64,000 nt of DNA from Hymenobacter taeanensis (GCF_013137895.1 NZ_CP053538.1:3875001-3939000); one strand, 5' to 3'. Positions 16,974 to 25,774 are shown, counted from the stretch's first letter. Numbers and translations are program-made. Notes: a model not told the origin generated them from the letters alone.

Positions 16974-17900
16974 CTAGTGTCGGTTGTCGTCGCCTTCCAG
17001 CATGCTTACGTAGCTGTCGTAGCGGGGGAGGGCTATTTTGCCTTTGTCCACGGCTTCGCGTACGGCGCAGCCCGGCTCATGAATGTGCTGGCAGTTGTGG
17101 TAGCGGCACTGGTTAAGCAGGGCCCGCATCTCGGGGAAATAATGTGCCAGCTCACCCTTTTTTACGTCTACCAGGCCTAACTCCTTGATGCCGGGCGTGT
17201 CAATTAAGTAAGTGCCTCGCCGCACTTCCAGCATTTCCGCGAAGGTAGTGGTGTGTACGCCTTTATCGGAGAACTGGCTTATTTCGGCGGTTTTTAGGTC
17301 GAGGTCAGGCACCAACGCATTGATAAGGGTGCTTTTTCCTACCCCCGAGTGGCCTGAGAGCAAGCTGACCTTGTTGTCCAGGAGGGCATCAATGTCACCA
17401 ATACCCTCGCCCGTATGCGCTGAGCTGCGCAGGCTAGCGTAGCCCACGCGCTGGTACATGTTGGCTATTTGCTCTTGATAATCGAGCAGGTCTTCGTCGT
17501 AAATATCGGTTTTATTGAAGATCAGCGTGACCGGGATGTGGTAGGCCTCAGCCGTAACCAAAAACCGGTCAATAAACCCAAACGAAGTGGCCGGAGAAGC
17601 CAGCGTAACTACCAGCAGGGCCTGATCGAGGTTCGCCGCTACTATGTGGGCGTGCTCACTCTTGTGCACGGAGCGGCGGATAATATAGTTGCGGCGGGGC
17701 TCAATATGATGAATCACGCCGGCACCTTCGGTTTGCTCCTCCACGGTGAAATCTACCTGGTCGCCAACGGCCAGGGGGTTGCTTACTTTCAGGCCCTTGT
17801 TCTTGAACTTGCCGCGCAGGCGGCAGCGGTGCAGCTGCCCCGTAGCAATTTCGCGTACCAGGTACCACGAGCCCGTGGATTTAACAACAATACCCGTCAT
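16974..17900 (-). CDS. rsgA: Ribosome small-subunit-dependent GTPase A
   Basis: From the ATG at 17900 (MTGIVVKSTGSWYLVRE) the protein has 308 residues and all parts of RsgA (YjeQ): an N-terminal OB-fold, a circularly permuted GTPase domain with G4 (IFNKTD) before G1 (GHSGVGKST) and G3 (DTPGIKE), and a C-terminal zinc site CRYHNCQHIHEPGC. It acts late in 30S maturation, checking the decoding centre. The frame is open upstream to 18002, but the inner start matches the family. Confidence 0.96.
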   Translation of the reverse strand: MTGIVVKSTGSWYLVREIATGQLHRCRLRGKFKNKGLKVSNPLAVGDQVDFTVEEQTEGAGVIHHIEPRRNYIIRRSVHKSEHAHIVAANLDQALLVVTLASPATSFGFIDRFLVTAEAYHIPVTLIFNKTDIYDEDLLDYQEQIANMYQRVGYASLRSSAHTGEGIGDIDALLDNKVSLLSGHSGVGKSTLINALVPDLDLKTAEISQFSDKGVHTTTFAEMLEVRRGTYLIDTPGIKELGLVDVKKGELAHYFPEMRALLNQCRYHNCQHIHEPGCAVREAVDKGKIALPRYDSYVSMLEGDDNRH

Positions 17901-18018
17901 AGGGGGAATGGTGAAAGGGGAAGTTGTGAGAGGTAAAACTCTAGAAGAAGTGAAGAAATGAATTATGCAGCGTAGCAACCTAGGCCACCTGGATAGCGCC
18001 ACCGCCGCAGTGAATTCA

Positions 18019-19269
18019 CTACCTCACCACTGCACCATCCAGCCAGCGCATAATACGTTCGGTGGCGCCGCTGCTTTGGTGCACATATTCGAGGCTGTTG
18101 TCTAGAATACGTAGTCTGGCCGACTCATCCTGGTAGAGGTAGGCAAAGCTGCGGAGCAGGTCAGTGGGTTGCTGGATGGGGAAGGCACAGTTCAGCGCCA
18201 CCAGATCCTGCGCTTCCTGAAACTTGCCATACGTGGGTCCAAAGAAAAGGGGCAGACCAAATGCTGCCGCTTCCAGTGTGTTGTGCAAGCCTTTCCCGAA
18301 AGCCCCTCCAATATAAGCGTACTGCCCAAAGCGGTAAAGCTGGCTTAGCAGCCCCACGTTGTCCATGAGTAAAACCCGCGCCTGGCCTACGGTGGTTACA
18401 TCAGCCTGTGAGTACCGCACCACCTGCCCCAGCAGGGCCTGCTCCACCAACCGCAGGTTGGTTTCGCTGACTTCATGGGGGGCCACAATGAAGCGGAGTT
18501 GCTGCGCATACTGCCGCAGCAACGGAGTGAGTACGGGCAGATCTTCGGGCCAGCTGCTGCCAATGATGAACACCGGGGCGCCATCCTGGACAAAGGCCTC
18601 CACCAGGGGCAGAGGGCGAGGAGGGGCCGCCGCCGTGCGCACTACCGTATCAAAACGCGTATCGCCGGCCTTGCTGGCCTGGGTCAGGCCCGCTTGCCGC
18701 AGCAGGCGTACAGATTCATCGTTCTGAGTGAAAATGTGCGTAAACCGCGCTAGAATGCGCCGGAAGAATCCGCCCCAAGGCTTAAAAAAGTTTTGCTCAG
18801 GCCGGAAGATAGCCGATACACTGATAGTGGGAACCTGACGGCGATGCAGCTCCGTGAGGTAGTAATACCAGAACTCGTACTTTACGAACACGGCTAGCCG
18901 GGGCCGTACCGCATCCAAAAAGATACGGGCGTTGGAAGCCGTATCCAGGGGCAAATAGAACACGTAGGCCGCACCGGGCCAGTTTTGGCGTACTTCGTAG
19001 CCTGAGGGTGAGAAAAACGTGAGCACAATTTTATGCTGCGGGTACTGGGCGGCGTAGGCCTCCATGAGGGGGCGGCCCTGCTCAAACTCGCCCAGTGAAG
19101 CGCAGTGAAACCAGGCCAGCGGCGCAGTTTCTCCACGCAGGGCGGTCTGGATATGAGTGAGTAGGTTTTGCCTGCCTGCTACCCAGTGCGCCGCTTTGGG
19201 CACAAAGGGAGCCACCAGCCGCAGTAGCAGGGCATAGAGGCGCAAACCAAGTGAATAGAGAAAAAGCAA
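18019..19269 (-). CDS. waaA: 3-deoxy-D-manno-octulosonic acid (Kdo) transferase
   Basis: The 416-residue protein is a GT30 Kdo transferase that joins Kdo to lipid A precursor at the inner membrane. It has the N-terminal hydrophobic anchor (LYSLGLRLYALLLRLVAPF), the acceptor-site segment WFHCASLGEFEQGRPLMEAY with the catalytic Glu, VFVKYEFWYYYLTELHRR, and the CMP-Kdo-binding domain with YIGGAFGKGLHNTLEAAAFG. Its presence shows a lipopolysaccharide or lipooligosaccharide core. The upstream GNAT gene ends 3 nt before it, so they form an operon. Confidence 0.95.
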   Translation of the reverse strand: MLFLYSLGLRLYALLLRLVAPFVPKAAHWVAGRQNLLTHIQTALRGETAPLAWFHCASLGEFEQGRPLMEAYAAQYPQHKIVLTFFSPSGYEVRQNWPGAAYVFYLPLDTASNARIFLDAVRPRLAVFVKYEFWYYYLTELHRRQVPTISVSAIFRPEQNFFKPWGGFFRRILARFTHIFTQNDESVRLLRQAGLTQASKAGDTRFDTVVRTAAAPPRPLPLVEAFVQDGAPVFIIGSSWPEDLPVLTPLLRQYAQQLRFIVAPHEVSETNLRLVEQALLGQVVRYSQADVTTVGQARVLLMDNVGLLSQLYRFGQYAYIGGAFGKGLHNTLEAAAFGLPLFFGPTYGKFQEAQDLVALNCAFPIQQPTDLLRSFAYLYQDESARLRILDNSLEYVHQSSGATERIMRWLDGAVVR

Positions 19270-19272
19270 CGG

Positions 19273-19761
19273 CTAAAGCTGATTGTCTGAGTGAAGAAAG
19301 GTGAGTGGTTTCACCATTCGAAAGTTGGGGATTTCAACCCCCCGAATTACCGGCTGCTGTGCCCGCTCCACCACAAACCCATGATGTGCAAAAAACGGGC
19401 GAGCCGTTCGGCTGGCATCGGTATGCACCGTGGATAGGCCTAGCGCAGCCGCTTGCTGCAGCAGTGCTTGCAGCAGCTCTCGGGCTACTCCCTGGCGCTG
19501 GTGCTGGGCACTTACAAAGAGGAAGTCTAAGTAACCATCGGGGCACAGGGAGGCAAATCCGGCCAGCCCATCAGGCGCTTCGGCTACCAGAAAGTACTGG
19601 GCCTCTAGTTTGGCTTGCCACCCCGCCGTGTTCTGCCACCCGCCCCGCCAGGCTTCTATCTGAGCGGGAGAGTAGTCGGCGGAGTTGATCTCGGTGATGG
19701 TGGTATAGAACAACTGCCCGATGTGCGGAATATCAGCCACGGTGGCCCGGCGAAGTAGCAT
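19273..19761 (-). CDS. GNAT-family N-acetyltransferase
   Basis: From the ATG at 19761 (MLLRRATVADIPHIGQL) the 162-residue protein shows the GNAT fold: the acetyl-CoA site LFVSAQHQRQGVARELLQAL (motif A) and RTARPFFAHHGFVVERAQ (motif B). It transfers an acetyl group from acetyl-CoA to an unknown amine. The inner start is chosen because a perfect TACTTTTG box ends only 4 nt before it. It is the first gene of an operon with waaA. Confidence 0.85.
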   Translation of the reverse strand: MLLRRATVADIPHIGQLFYTTITEINSADYSPAQIEAWRGGWQNTAGWQAKLEAQYFLVAEAPDGLAGFASLCPDGYLDFLFVSAQHQRQGVARELLQALLQQAAALGLSTVHTDASRTARPFFAHHGFVVERAQQPVIRGVEIPNFRMVKPLTFLHSDNQL

Positions 19762-19765
19762 GGTG

Positions 19766-19773
19766 CAAAAGTA
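19766..19773 (-). promoter_or_regulatory. -7 promoter box TACTTTTG directly before the GNAT/waaA operon
   Basis: A perfect TAnnTTTG on the minus strand. Only four bases (CACC) separate it from the ATG at 19761, so the mRNA should begin on or next to the start codon. Confidence 0.6.
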
Positions 19774-19805
19774 CATGGTTCTGCTACCTCATGGGTAAAT
19801 TCATT

Positions 19806-19840
19806 AAAAAAGCCCCAGCCGCTATGGCTGGGGCTTTTTT
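19806..19840. terminator. Terminator hairpin between the GNAT and peroxiredoxin genes
   Basis: A 15-bp perfect stem (19806-19820 with 19826-19840), A run before and T run after. It ends the peroxiredoxin transcript on the minus strand. Confidence 0.85.
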
Positions 19841-19894
19841 TTTAGCAGGTACTGGCCTAGCAGCTGTTAGGATGCTGCCAGCATAGGGGTAAAC

Positions 19895-20533
19895 TTAGTG
19901 AGCAGCGTGCTTACCGAGGTAGTTGGCTACGCCCTCACGGGTAGCCGACATTGCCTCCTTGCCTTCTTCCCAGTTTGCGGGGCACACTTCGCCGTTCTTC
20001 TCAAAGTATTGCAGGGCGTCAACCATGCGCATAGCCTCATCAATGCTGCGGCCCAGCGGCCCGTCGTTTACCACCTGGTGGCGCACAATGCCGTCTTTGT
20101 CAATCAGGAACAGGCCACGATAGGCCAGGGGCGAGCCCACGAAAATCATCTCGCCGGCTTCGTTATAATCATAGTGGCCACCCAGCACGTCGTAGTTAGC
20201 CGCAATGGTTTTGCTGGCATCAGCCACGAGTGGGTAAGTTACGCCTTCAATGCCGCCATTGTCGCGGGCGGTTTGCAGCCAGGCAAAGTGCGAGAAGTGC
20301 GAGTCGGTAGAGCAGCCAACAATAGCCACTCCTTTTTCCTCGAAATCAGCTAAGCGCTCTTGGAAAGCAATGATTTCGGTGGGGCACACAAACGTGAAGT
20401 CGGCGGGGTAGAAGTAGAAAATCACGTGCTTCTTGCCCAGGTAGCGGTCGAGAGAAAAGTCCTCCTCAAATTCGCCGTCGATAACAGCGGTGGCTTTGAA
20501 AGAAGGAGCGCGTTTGCCAACAAGAACTGACAT
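19895..20533 (-). CDS. 2-Cys peroxiredoxin (AhpC/Prx1 type)
   Basis: The 212-residue protein reduces hydrogen peroxide and organic peroxides. The peroxidatic Cys 50 is in DFTFVCPTEI, the conserved Arg follows the active site, and the resolving Cys near residue 184 is in GEVCPANW. The GPLGRS loop stands where Prx1-type enzymes carry GGLG. Thioredoxin or AhpF would be the reductant; neither is nearby. The Fur/PerR regulator gene lies just upstream on the same strand, so the peroxiredoxin is probably part of its regulon. Confidence 0.95.
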   Translation of the reverse strand: MSVLVGKRAPSFKATAVIDGEFEEDFSLDRYLGKKHVIFYFYPADFTFVCPTEIIAFQERLADFEEKGVAIVGCSTDSHFSHFAWLQTARDNGGIEGVTYPLVADASKTIAANYDVLGGHYDYNEAGEMIFVGSPLAYRGLFLIDKDGIVRHQVVNDGPLGRSIDEAMRMVDALQYFEKNGEVCPANWEEGKEAMSATREGVANYLGKHAAH

Positions 20534-20655
20534 GAATTGGGGTAGTTAAGAAATGAAAAAGTAAGTCGGGGGAGGGAGAGTGTAAAATTGCTGACTATCA
20601 GCTGTATACGCTCACTGAAAAAATAGGTCCACTGCGGGGTGCGCTCTGGCCCAGG

Positions 20656-21117
20656 TTAATCGGGGCGCTTTACCCCAGTGATGTGCAGCGAAAAGGAATG
20701 AGGCTGAAAGTTCTGCAGCCCCCGAGCGGCAAAAAAGTCCCGAATCAGATGGTCGAGCTGCGGGTCGCAGTAGTCCATGATTTCCTGGGTGTTGGTGCAG
20801 AACAAGTGATGATGCTCTGAGCAATCCGCATCGTACCGGCGCGAAGCCCCTTCTGCCGATGCTACGCGGCGAGTAAGGCCGGCCGCTACAAAGGCGTCGA
20901 GGGCTTTGTACACCGTACCCAGCGAAATGGTAGGTTCCTGCGTTACTACCCGGCGGTGTACCTGCTCCGCCGTTGGGTGGCCTGGCAGCGTCAGGAGGCT
21001 TTCTAGAATGACTACCCGCTGGCGGGTGGCCCGGAGGCCCGCCTGGCCTAAACGGCCGCGCAATTGGTCTTGAGTGGGCGGGGCTGAAAGAGAATGAGGA
21101 TCAGTGGAATGGCTCAC
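20656..21117 (-). CDS. Fur-family regulator, PerR-like
   Basis: The frame is open to 21192, but a GTG at 21117 just after a TATCTTTG promoter is the likely start, giving 153 residues. The winged-helix domain is clear (GLRATRQRVVILESL, HPTAEQVHRRVV, ISLGTVYKALDAFVAAGL), followed by the metal site SEHHHLFC and the dimer domain. The usual CxxC structural zinc pair is reduced: CTNTQEIMDYC. The gene precedes a 2-Cys peroxiredoxin, so peroxide sensing is more likely than iron sensing. A palindrome before the start suggests autoregulation. Confidence 0.88.
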   Translation of the reverse strand: MSHSTDPHSLSAPPTQDQLRGRLGQAGLRATRQRVVILESLLTLPGHPTAEQVHRRVVTQEPTISLGTVYKALDAFVAAGLTRRVASAEGASRRYDADCSEHHHLFCTNTQEIMDYCDPQLDHLIRDFFAARGLQNFQPHSFSLHITGVKRPD

Positions 21118-21124
21118 CAGACAA

Positions 21125-21135
21125 GAATAATTCTC
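21125..21135 (-). promoter_or_regulatory. Palindrome AGAATAATTCT, candidate PerR/Fur operator
   Basis: An 11-bp perfect palindrome around one central base, lying between the -7 box (21138-21145) and the GTG start at 21117. It resembles the core of PerR boxes (TAATnATTA type). Binding here would cover the transcription start. Confidence 0.45.
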
Positions 21136-21137
21136 CG

Positions 21138-21145
21138 CAAAGATA
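21138..21145 (-). promoter_or_regulatory. -7 promoter box TATCTTTG for the Fur/PerR gene
   Basis: A perfect TAnnTTTG on the minus strand, 20 nt before the GTG at 21117. It decides the start, because upstream codons of the open frame would not be transcribed. Confidence 0.6.
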
Positions 21146-21272
21146 CACAGATGCCCTTTTGCTGGGCAACGCTTTCGGCCAGAAACCCGCAAAAGACTCG
21201 GGCTGGTAAGGGCTACAATCAGTGAATTGCCTACTTAAAGTTTGCTCTCCGGGCCTGGCCTACAGACCGCTA

Positions 21273-22555
21273 TCAGCGCAGGTGCTCGTGCGAGTCAGTG
21301 CGGCACACGAACTGAAAAGTTTGGCGAGTGCGTTGTTCCAGCAGCAGCTGGCGGTCCTCGGTCAGGCGCCGGATGCTGGCCGCGTTGTAGTTCTTAATAG
21401 TATACAGGTCTAGGCCGGTGTTATAGTGAATAGAGAACTGGTCGCGCAGCAGGGCCAGTAACTTATCGAGGCGGTAGGCTGAAAAATCAGTGCACACGGA
21501 AAAGCTGATAGCGGAGTTCTGCATCAGGTGAATCTTGAGCCGTACCTGAGCCAACGCGCCAAATATCACCTCCAGGTTTTCCTCCGAGATAAACGTCAGG
21601 TCCTTCGACTCAAATGACAGCAAACACTGGTTGGTTTTGCGGATGTAGGCGGGCGCCAGCAGACCGTGGCGGCAATTGTGAATCTTGGTGCCCTCCGCCG
21701 CTGGATCCAGAAACGACTTCACCAGCAGCGGAATCTGGCGGACGGCCAAGGGTTTTATAGTCTTCGGATGGATAACGGAGGCTCCGTAATACGCCATTTC
21801 AATGGTTTCCTGATAGCTCACCTCTGGGTAGCGCACCGTATCACGAAACACTTTGGGGTCGGCATTCAGCAGGCCTGCCACATCTTTCCAAATCACTACT
21901 GCTGCCGCATCCAGGCAGTAGGCCAGAATGGCGGCCGTGTAGTCTGAGCCTTCCCGGCCCAGGGTAGTGGTTTGTCCGCTAGCTGTGCCCCCAAAAAGCC
22001 TTGGGTAACCACGGGCCCTTGTTGCAACAGAGGGGGGACGGTGGTGCGTAGGGTGCGCTCCGTGGTAGGCCAGTCTAGGCGACCCTCGCGCCAGGTGTGG
22101 TCAGTACGAAGCAGGGGGCGGCAGTCTAACCATTGCGCTTGCAGGGCCTCCGCCACAATACGCGTGGCCAGCAACTCCCCGTAGCTAACTATCTGGTCAT
22201 ACTGCTTGTCGTAGTCGCCGGGGGTGAGGGTAGCCAGCCGGTCATGGAGCTGCTCCAGCAAGGCGTGCACGGGGTGACTGGGAGCAGCTGCCGCATCAGG
22301 AAAGAGCTCAGCCGCTACTACCCGGTGAAAGTCTGCTACTTGCGCAAAAGCCGCCTCATACTCCTGCCCATTGTAGGCCAGTTGAAATATCTCCTCAAGG
22401 GCATTAGTTGTTTTGCCCATGGCTGATACTACAATGAGCAGCTCAAGGCCCGCGCCCGTAGTAGCTACAATATGACGGAGGTTCCGGATGGCGGCGGCGT
22501 CCTTCACTGATGCGCCTCCGAACTTATAAATAGTAAGCTGATGCGGTTTCTGCAT
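21273..22555 (-). pseudogene. lysC: Aspartate kinase, interrupted by a single-base frameshift
   Basis: Two minus-strand frames join into one aspartate kinase (about 427 residues), the first enzyme of lysine, threonine and methionine synthesis. The 5' frame (22555 to about 21990) has the KFGGASVKD nucleotide-binding start, VVSAMGKTTN, and VVTQGFLG. The 3' frame has, after an unannotated 5' stretch encoding GTASGQTTTLGREGSDYTAA, VIWKDVAGLLNADPKVF, YGASVIHPKTIKPL and two ACT-like regulatory segments to a natural end. The switch falls at 21988-21992, where the minus strand reads TTTTTGGGGG; one more G would restore GFLGGTASG. Both halves are otherwise intact, so this is a recent mutation, a homopolymer sequencing error, or a -1 frameshift site. 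Confidence 0.85.
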
Positions 22556-22560
22556 GGCCC

Positions 22561-22568
22561 CAAATGTA
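22561..22568 (-). promoter_or_regulatory. -7 promoter box TACATTTG directly before lysC
   Basis: A perfect TAnnTTTG on the minus strand, five bases before the ATG at 22555, implying a leaderless or nearly leaderless transcript. Confidence 0.55.
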
Positions 22569-22826
22569 GGATGAACCGCCCAAAAGGTGCTGCTTCCAGT
22601 GGCTCATTCCGCAACAGCCAAGTACCTGCGCGTATGAGTATGGGTAATGCGGAGCGGAGATGGTAGCCTATTTTAACAGCATTGCTGCACGGACTGCCAC
22701 TACGCTAGGCCACTACGCAGGCGGCTGGTTGCATTGGACTTATTGAATAGGTGCCCACCCAGTACAATGTTTACTAGGTATGAGGGGTAGCCCATAGCCC
22801 CTTTGCCAAAGCCCGGAAGAAAAGAG

Positions 22827-22834
22827 TAATTTTG
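22827..22834 (+). promoter_or_regulatory. Promoter of fbp (TTTG at 22802-22805, TAATTTTG at 22827-22834)
   Basis: A perfect -7 box with a TTTG -33 element 21 bp upstream, the best complete Bacteroidota promoter seen here. It lies 33 nt before the ATG at 22868 and over the TTG that would be an upstream start, so the inner ATG is used. Confidence 0.65.
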
Positions 22835-22867
22835 ACCACCCACCACCCGCACATTATTTACTTCCCT

Positions 22868-23896
22868 ATGAATCAACACGACAAACTGGCCCTGCCCGTT
22901 GGCACTACTCTTGACCGCTTTATCATGCGTAAGCAGGAAGACTTTCCGTATGCCACCGGGGAGCTTTCCCAATTACTGCGTGATATTGCGTTGGCAGCCA
23001 AAATCGTGAACCGCGAAATAAACCGCTCCGGCCTGATTGATATTGCCGGCGCTTATGGCAACCGCAATGTGCAGGGCGAAGACCAGCAGAAGCTTGATGT
23101 TATTGCCAACATCCGCTTCATTCGGGCACTGCGCAACGGGGGAGAGGTATGCACCATCATTTCCGAGGAAGATGAGGACGTAATCCAGACGGGTAACGTG
23201 CAAGGCAAATACGTAGTAGCCATCGACCCCCTCGATGGCTCTTCTAACATTGACGTGAACGTTAGCATCGGGACCATCTTCAGCATCTATCGGCGCGTGT
23301 CGCCTACAGGGAGCGAAGGTACCAGTCAGGATTTCCTGCAGCCCGGGACTCATCAGGTTGCGGCCGGCTATGTTATCTATGGCTCCAGCACCATGATGGT
23401 GTACACCACCGGCAATGGCGTGAATGGCTTTACGTATGAGCCTTCACTGGGCGAGTTCTTCCTTTCGCACCCCAATATCCAAACTCCGAGTTCCGGCGCT
23501 ATTTATTCTATCAACGAAGGAAGCTCAGAATCTTTTTCTGAGGGCATGAAAGCGTTTGTGTCGCACTGCAAAGAACAGAGCTATTCAGCGCGCTACATTG
23601 GGTCCCTGGTGGCTGACTTCCACCGGAATTTGCTCAAGGGTGGCATTTACGTGTATCCGCCCACCGCAAAGGCCCCCAACGGTAAGTTGCGCCTCATGTA
23701 CGAGTGCAACCCGCTGGCCTTTATTGTGGAGCAGGCCGGAGGCAAATCCAGCAATGGCCGCCGCCGCACCATGGAAATTGAGCCCAAGGAAATGCACGAG
23801 CGGTGTCCGTTATTCATTGGCTCACCTGAGCTGGTAGATAAGGCTGAAGAGTTTTTGGCTAACGAACATGCTGCTAGCCAAGTAGTTAATGGCTAG
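22868..23896 (+). CDS. fbp: Fructose-1,6-bisphosphatase, class I
   Basis: The 342-residue protein hydrolyses fructose 1,6-bisphosphate in gluconeogenesis. The metal and phosphate sites are intact: ISEEDED, the signature [16 protein letters not shown], and later [21 protein letters not shown]. The N-terminal [24 protein letters not shown] is typical. The ATG at 22868 is chosen over the TTG at 22832 because the promoter covers the latter. It is a single-gene unit sharing a strong terminator with the converging DUF5606 gene. AMP-site residues were not checked. Confidence 0.97.
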   Translation: MNQHDKLALPVGTTLDRFIMRKQEDFPYATGELSQLLRDIALAAKIVNREINRSGLIDIAGAYGNRNVQGEDQQKLDVIANIRFIRALRNGGEVCTIISEEDEDVIQTGNVQGKYVVAIDPLDGSSNIDVNVSIGTIFSIYRRVSPTGSEGTSQDFLQPGTHQVAAGYVIYGSSTMMVYTTGNGVNGFTYEPSLGEFFLSHPNIQTPSSGAIYSINEGSSESFSEGMKAFVSHCKEQSYSARYIGSLVADFHRNLLKGGIYVYPPTAKAPNGKLRLMYECNPLAFIVEQAGGKSSNGRRRTMEIEPKEMHERCPLFIGSPELVDKAEEFLANEHAASQVVNG

Positions 23897-23919
23897 GCCA
23901 CTATAAAGGCAAAAATAAT

Positions 23920-23965
23920 AAAGCCAAACGGCCTCCCGACGTGAGTCGGGAGGCCGTTTGGCTTT
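23920..23965. terminator. Bidirectional terminator between fbp and the DUF5606 gene
   Basis: A perfect 21-bp stem (23920-23940 with 23945-23965) with a GTGA loop between two converging genes. Confidence 0.9.
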
Positions 23966-23993
23966 GGGTAAGCAGCAGAGACGCCGTAAAAGC

Positions 23994-24587
23994 TTACGCT
24001 TTTTTGCTGGCCTTCTTAGCTGTTTTGGGCGTAGCAGCCTCTGGGTTAGCGGCAGCGTTATCCTCCTCCGTTGCCGGAATGATGCCCGCGGTGCTCATGG
24101 CTTCATCGTTGGCTGGCACGTCCTGTTTAGCGGCTTTTGTAGCCTCCGTAGGAGTTGCTTCTTCAGTAGCCTCAGCCCCGTCAGTAGCAGGCGCCTGGTA
24201 TTCCAGGGTGCTGCTTACAGCGCGGTACCAGGTCACCAGTTTCTTAATGTCTGACATGTATACCCGGTCACGGTCGTAGTCCGGAATAATCTCGCCCATA
24301 AAGGCCGTCAGATCCCGATCATCAGACTTGTTGCTCAAAGGCAACTCAGCGCCGTACTTCTGATGAATGCGGTCAAACACCTCGGTAAGGGGCACGGTCT
24401 GGTCGTAGTCCTGGGTATAAATAGAAATTTCATGGAGCAGCGACACCTTATTGCGGGCCGAGGCCACGGAACGGGTTGCTTTAGCATCCAGAGACTCAAT
24501 AATAACGCCAGCGCGGGTGGGCTTCAGCAGGCGGTACAGACCGGGCATTCCGCTGATGGCGGCAACTTCCTTCAGGTCGTAGGGCAT
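23994..24587 (-). CDS. DUF5606 domain protein
   Basis: The first 130 residues match the Bacteroidota-specific DUF5606 family: DLKEVAAISGMPGLYRLLKPTRAGVIIESLD, VSLLHEISIYTQDYDQTVPLTEVFDRI, and YMSDIKKLVTWYRAV. The remaining 65 residues are a low-complexity Ala/Glu/Thr tail ending in KKASKKA. There is no signal peptide. The function of the family is unknown; the basic end could bind nucleic acid, which is only a guess. Confidence 0.88.
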   Translation of the reverse strand: MPYDLKEVAAISGMPGLYRLLKPTRAGVIIESLDAKATRSVASARNKVSLLHEISIYTQDYDQTVPLTEVFDRIHQKYGAELPLSNKSDDRDLTAFMGEIIPDYDRDRVYMSDIKKLVTWYRAVSSTLEYQAPATDGAEATEEATPTEATKAAKQDVPANDEAMSTAGIIPATEEDNAAANPEAATPKTAKKASKKA

Positions 24588-24646
24588 AAGAAAAAACAGT
24601 TGTTGAAAGTGCTAAGGTACGCAGTAGTAGCTGCCGGAGTAGGGTG

Positions 24647-25072
24647 CTAGAGCTTGAAGGTGATGGGCAGGCTAGTTAAAATAGCGTAATCAGGCTTTTT
24701 GAACTTCAGCAAGCGTGCAACGCGCAACGCTTCTTCACCACAACCACCGCCAATGTTCTTCACCAGCTTAATTCCGGAAAGAGTGCCGTCGGTATTGAGC
24801 GTGAAGCTTACAATGCACTGGCCCTGAATGCGGTTGCGCTTAGCCAGAATAGGGTATTTCAGCTCCTGAATAATAAAGGCGTACATGGCATCTTGGCCAC
24901 CTTCGTAATATTCTGCTACCGGAATAGCCTTCTGCGCTGAAGCCGGTGCCTCTTGAGCAGGTGCGGTTTCTGGAGAAGGCGCATCCGTTTTAATTGGAGC
25001 CTTTTTCTGAGCCATAGCCGGCGCCGACAGGGCTAGCAAGCCGATACCCAGCAGGAGGGGGAATGTTTTCAT
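24647..25072 (-). CDS. Small secreted protein with a TonB C-terminal domain
   Basis: The 141-residue protein has a signal peptide cleaved after APAMA (residue 21), a Pro/Ala/Lys linker, and a TonB-C-like domain: AMYAFIIQELKYPILAKRNRIQGQCIVSFTLNTDG, KNIGGGCGEEALRVARLLKFKKP, and ITFKL. Such energy-transducer-like domains are common in Bacteroidota. Without the N-terminal membrane anchor of true TonB it is probably a free periplasmic or envelope protein rather than part of an ExbBD complex. It lies between DUF5606 and engB on the same strand. Confidence 0.85.
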   Translation of the reverse strand: MKTFPLLLGIGLLALSAPAMAQKKAPIKTDAPSPETAPAQEAPASAQKAIPVAEYYEGGQDAMYAFIIQELKYPILAKRNRIQGQCIVSFTLNTDGTLSGIKLVKNIGGGCGEEALRVARLLKFKKPDYAILTSLPITFKL

Positions 25073-25135
25073 GTAAATGAGAAAAGCGAAATGAAGTGTC
25101 TACGTATGACAACCCAGGCAATTACAAGGCCAAAT

Positions 25136-25753
25136 TTACGTATTTGACGCTTCTTCAGCCAGTTGGCGGTTGACTTCTTCGATAAAGCCTAGCACTTCCT
25201 CCCGGCCTAGCTTTTCTTCTGCCGAAGTGATGAAGTGGCGCGGAACCTCATCCCACGTCTCTTCCATCTTGCGCAGGTAATCCACAACATTTTGCTGTGC
25301 GCGTGAACCCGAAAGTTTATCCGCCTTCGTAAATACCATTACAAATGGAATACCACCAGAACCAAGCGTTTCCATAAAATCAAGATCAACTGCTTGTGGC
25401 GGATGACGTGAATCCAGTAAAACAAAAACGCAGGCTAAATTTTCTCTTTTGTGTAAATAATAATTAATCATGCGGCCCCATTTTACACGGGCCTCTTTAC
25501 TTACTTTGGCGTAACCGTAACCTGGTAAATCTACCAGGTACCACTCATTATTAATCAGGAAATGATTGATCAACTGAGTTTTACCTGGCAGTGAAGAAGT
25601 CTTTGCTAAACCTTTATGCCCAGTGAGCATATTGATTAAGGAAGACTTACCCACATTGGAGCGCCCAATAAAGGCGTATTCAGGAAGAGTAGGGGCAGGG
25701 CATTGCTCCACGCGGGAGTTGCTCATTAGAAATTTCGCTTCGCGAATTATCAT
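25136..25753 (-). CDS. engB: Ribosome biogenesis GTPase YihA/YsxC (EngB)
   Basis: The 205-residue protein is a complete EngB GTPase, an essential assembly factor of the 50S subunit. The G motifs are visible: G1 GRSNVGKSS, G2 region SSLPGKTQLINHF, G3 DLPGYGYAKVSKE, G4 TKADK and G5 TSAEE. The length is normal. The DNA here is less GC-rich than that of its neighbours. A TACCTTTG promoter lies 22 nt before the ATG. Confidence 0.97.
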   Translation of the reverse strand: MIIREAKFLMSNSRVEQCPAPTLPEYAFIGRSNVGKSSLINMLTGHKGLAKTSSLPGKTQLINHFLINNEWYLVDLPGYGYAKVSKEARVKWGRMINYYLHKRENLACVFVLLDSRHPPQAVDLDFMETLGSGGIPFVMVFTKADKLSGSRAQQNVVDYLRKMEETWDEVPRHFITSAEEKLGREEVLGFIEEVNRQLAEEASNT

Positions 25754-25774
25754 AAGCGGCAGAATGATAAGCTA

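Noticed and set aside
21273..21896. Separate gene starting at MIWKDVAGLL
   Set aside because: It is the 3' half of the aspartate kinase; the missing stretch coding GTASGQ...DYTAA joins it in the same frame to the upstream half, so the ATG is internal.
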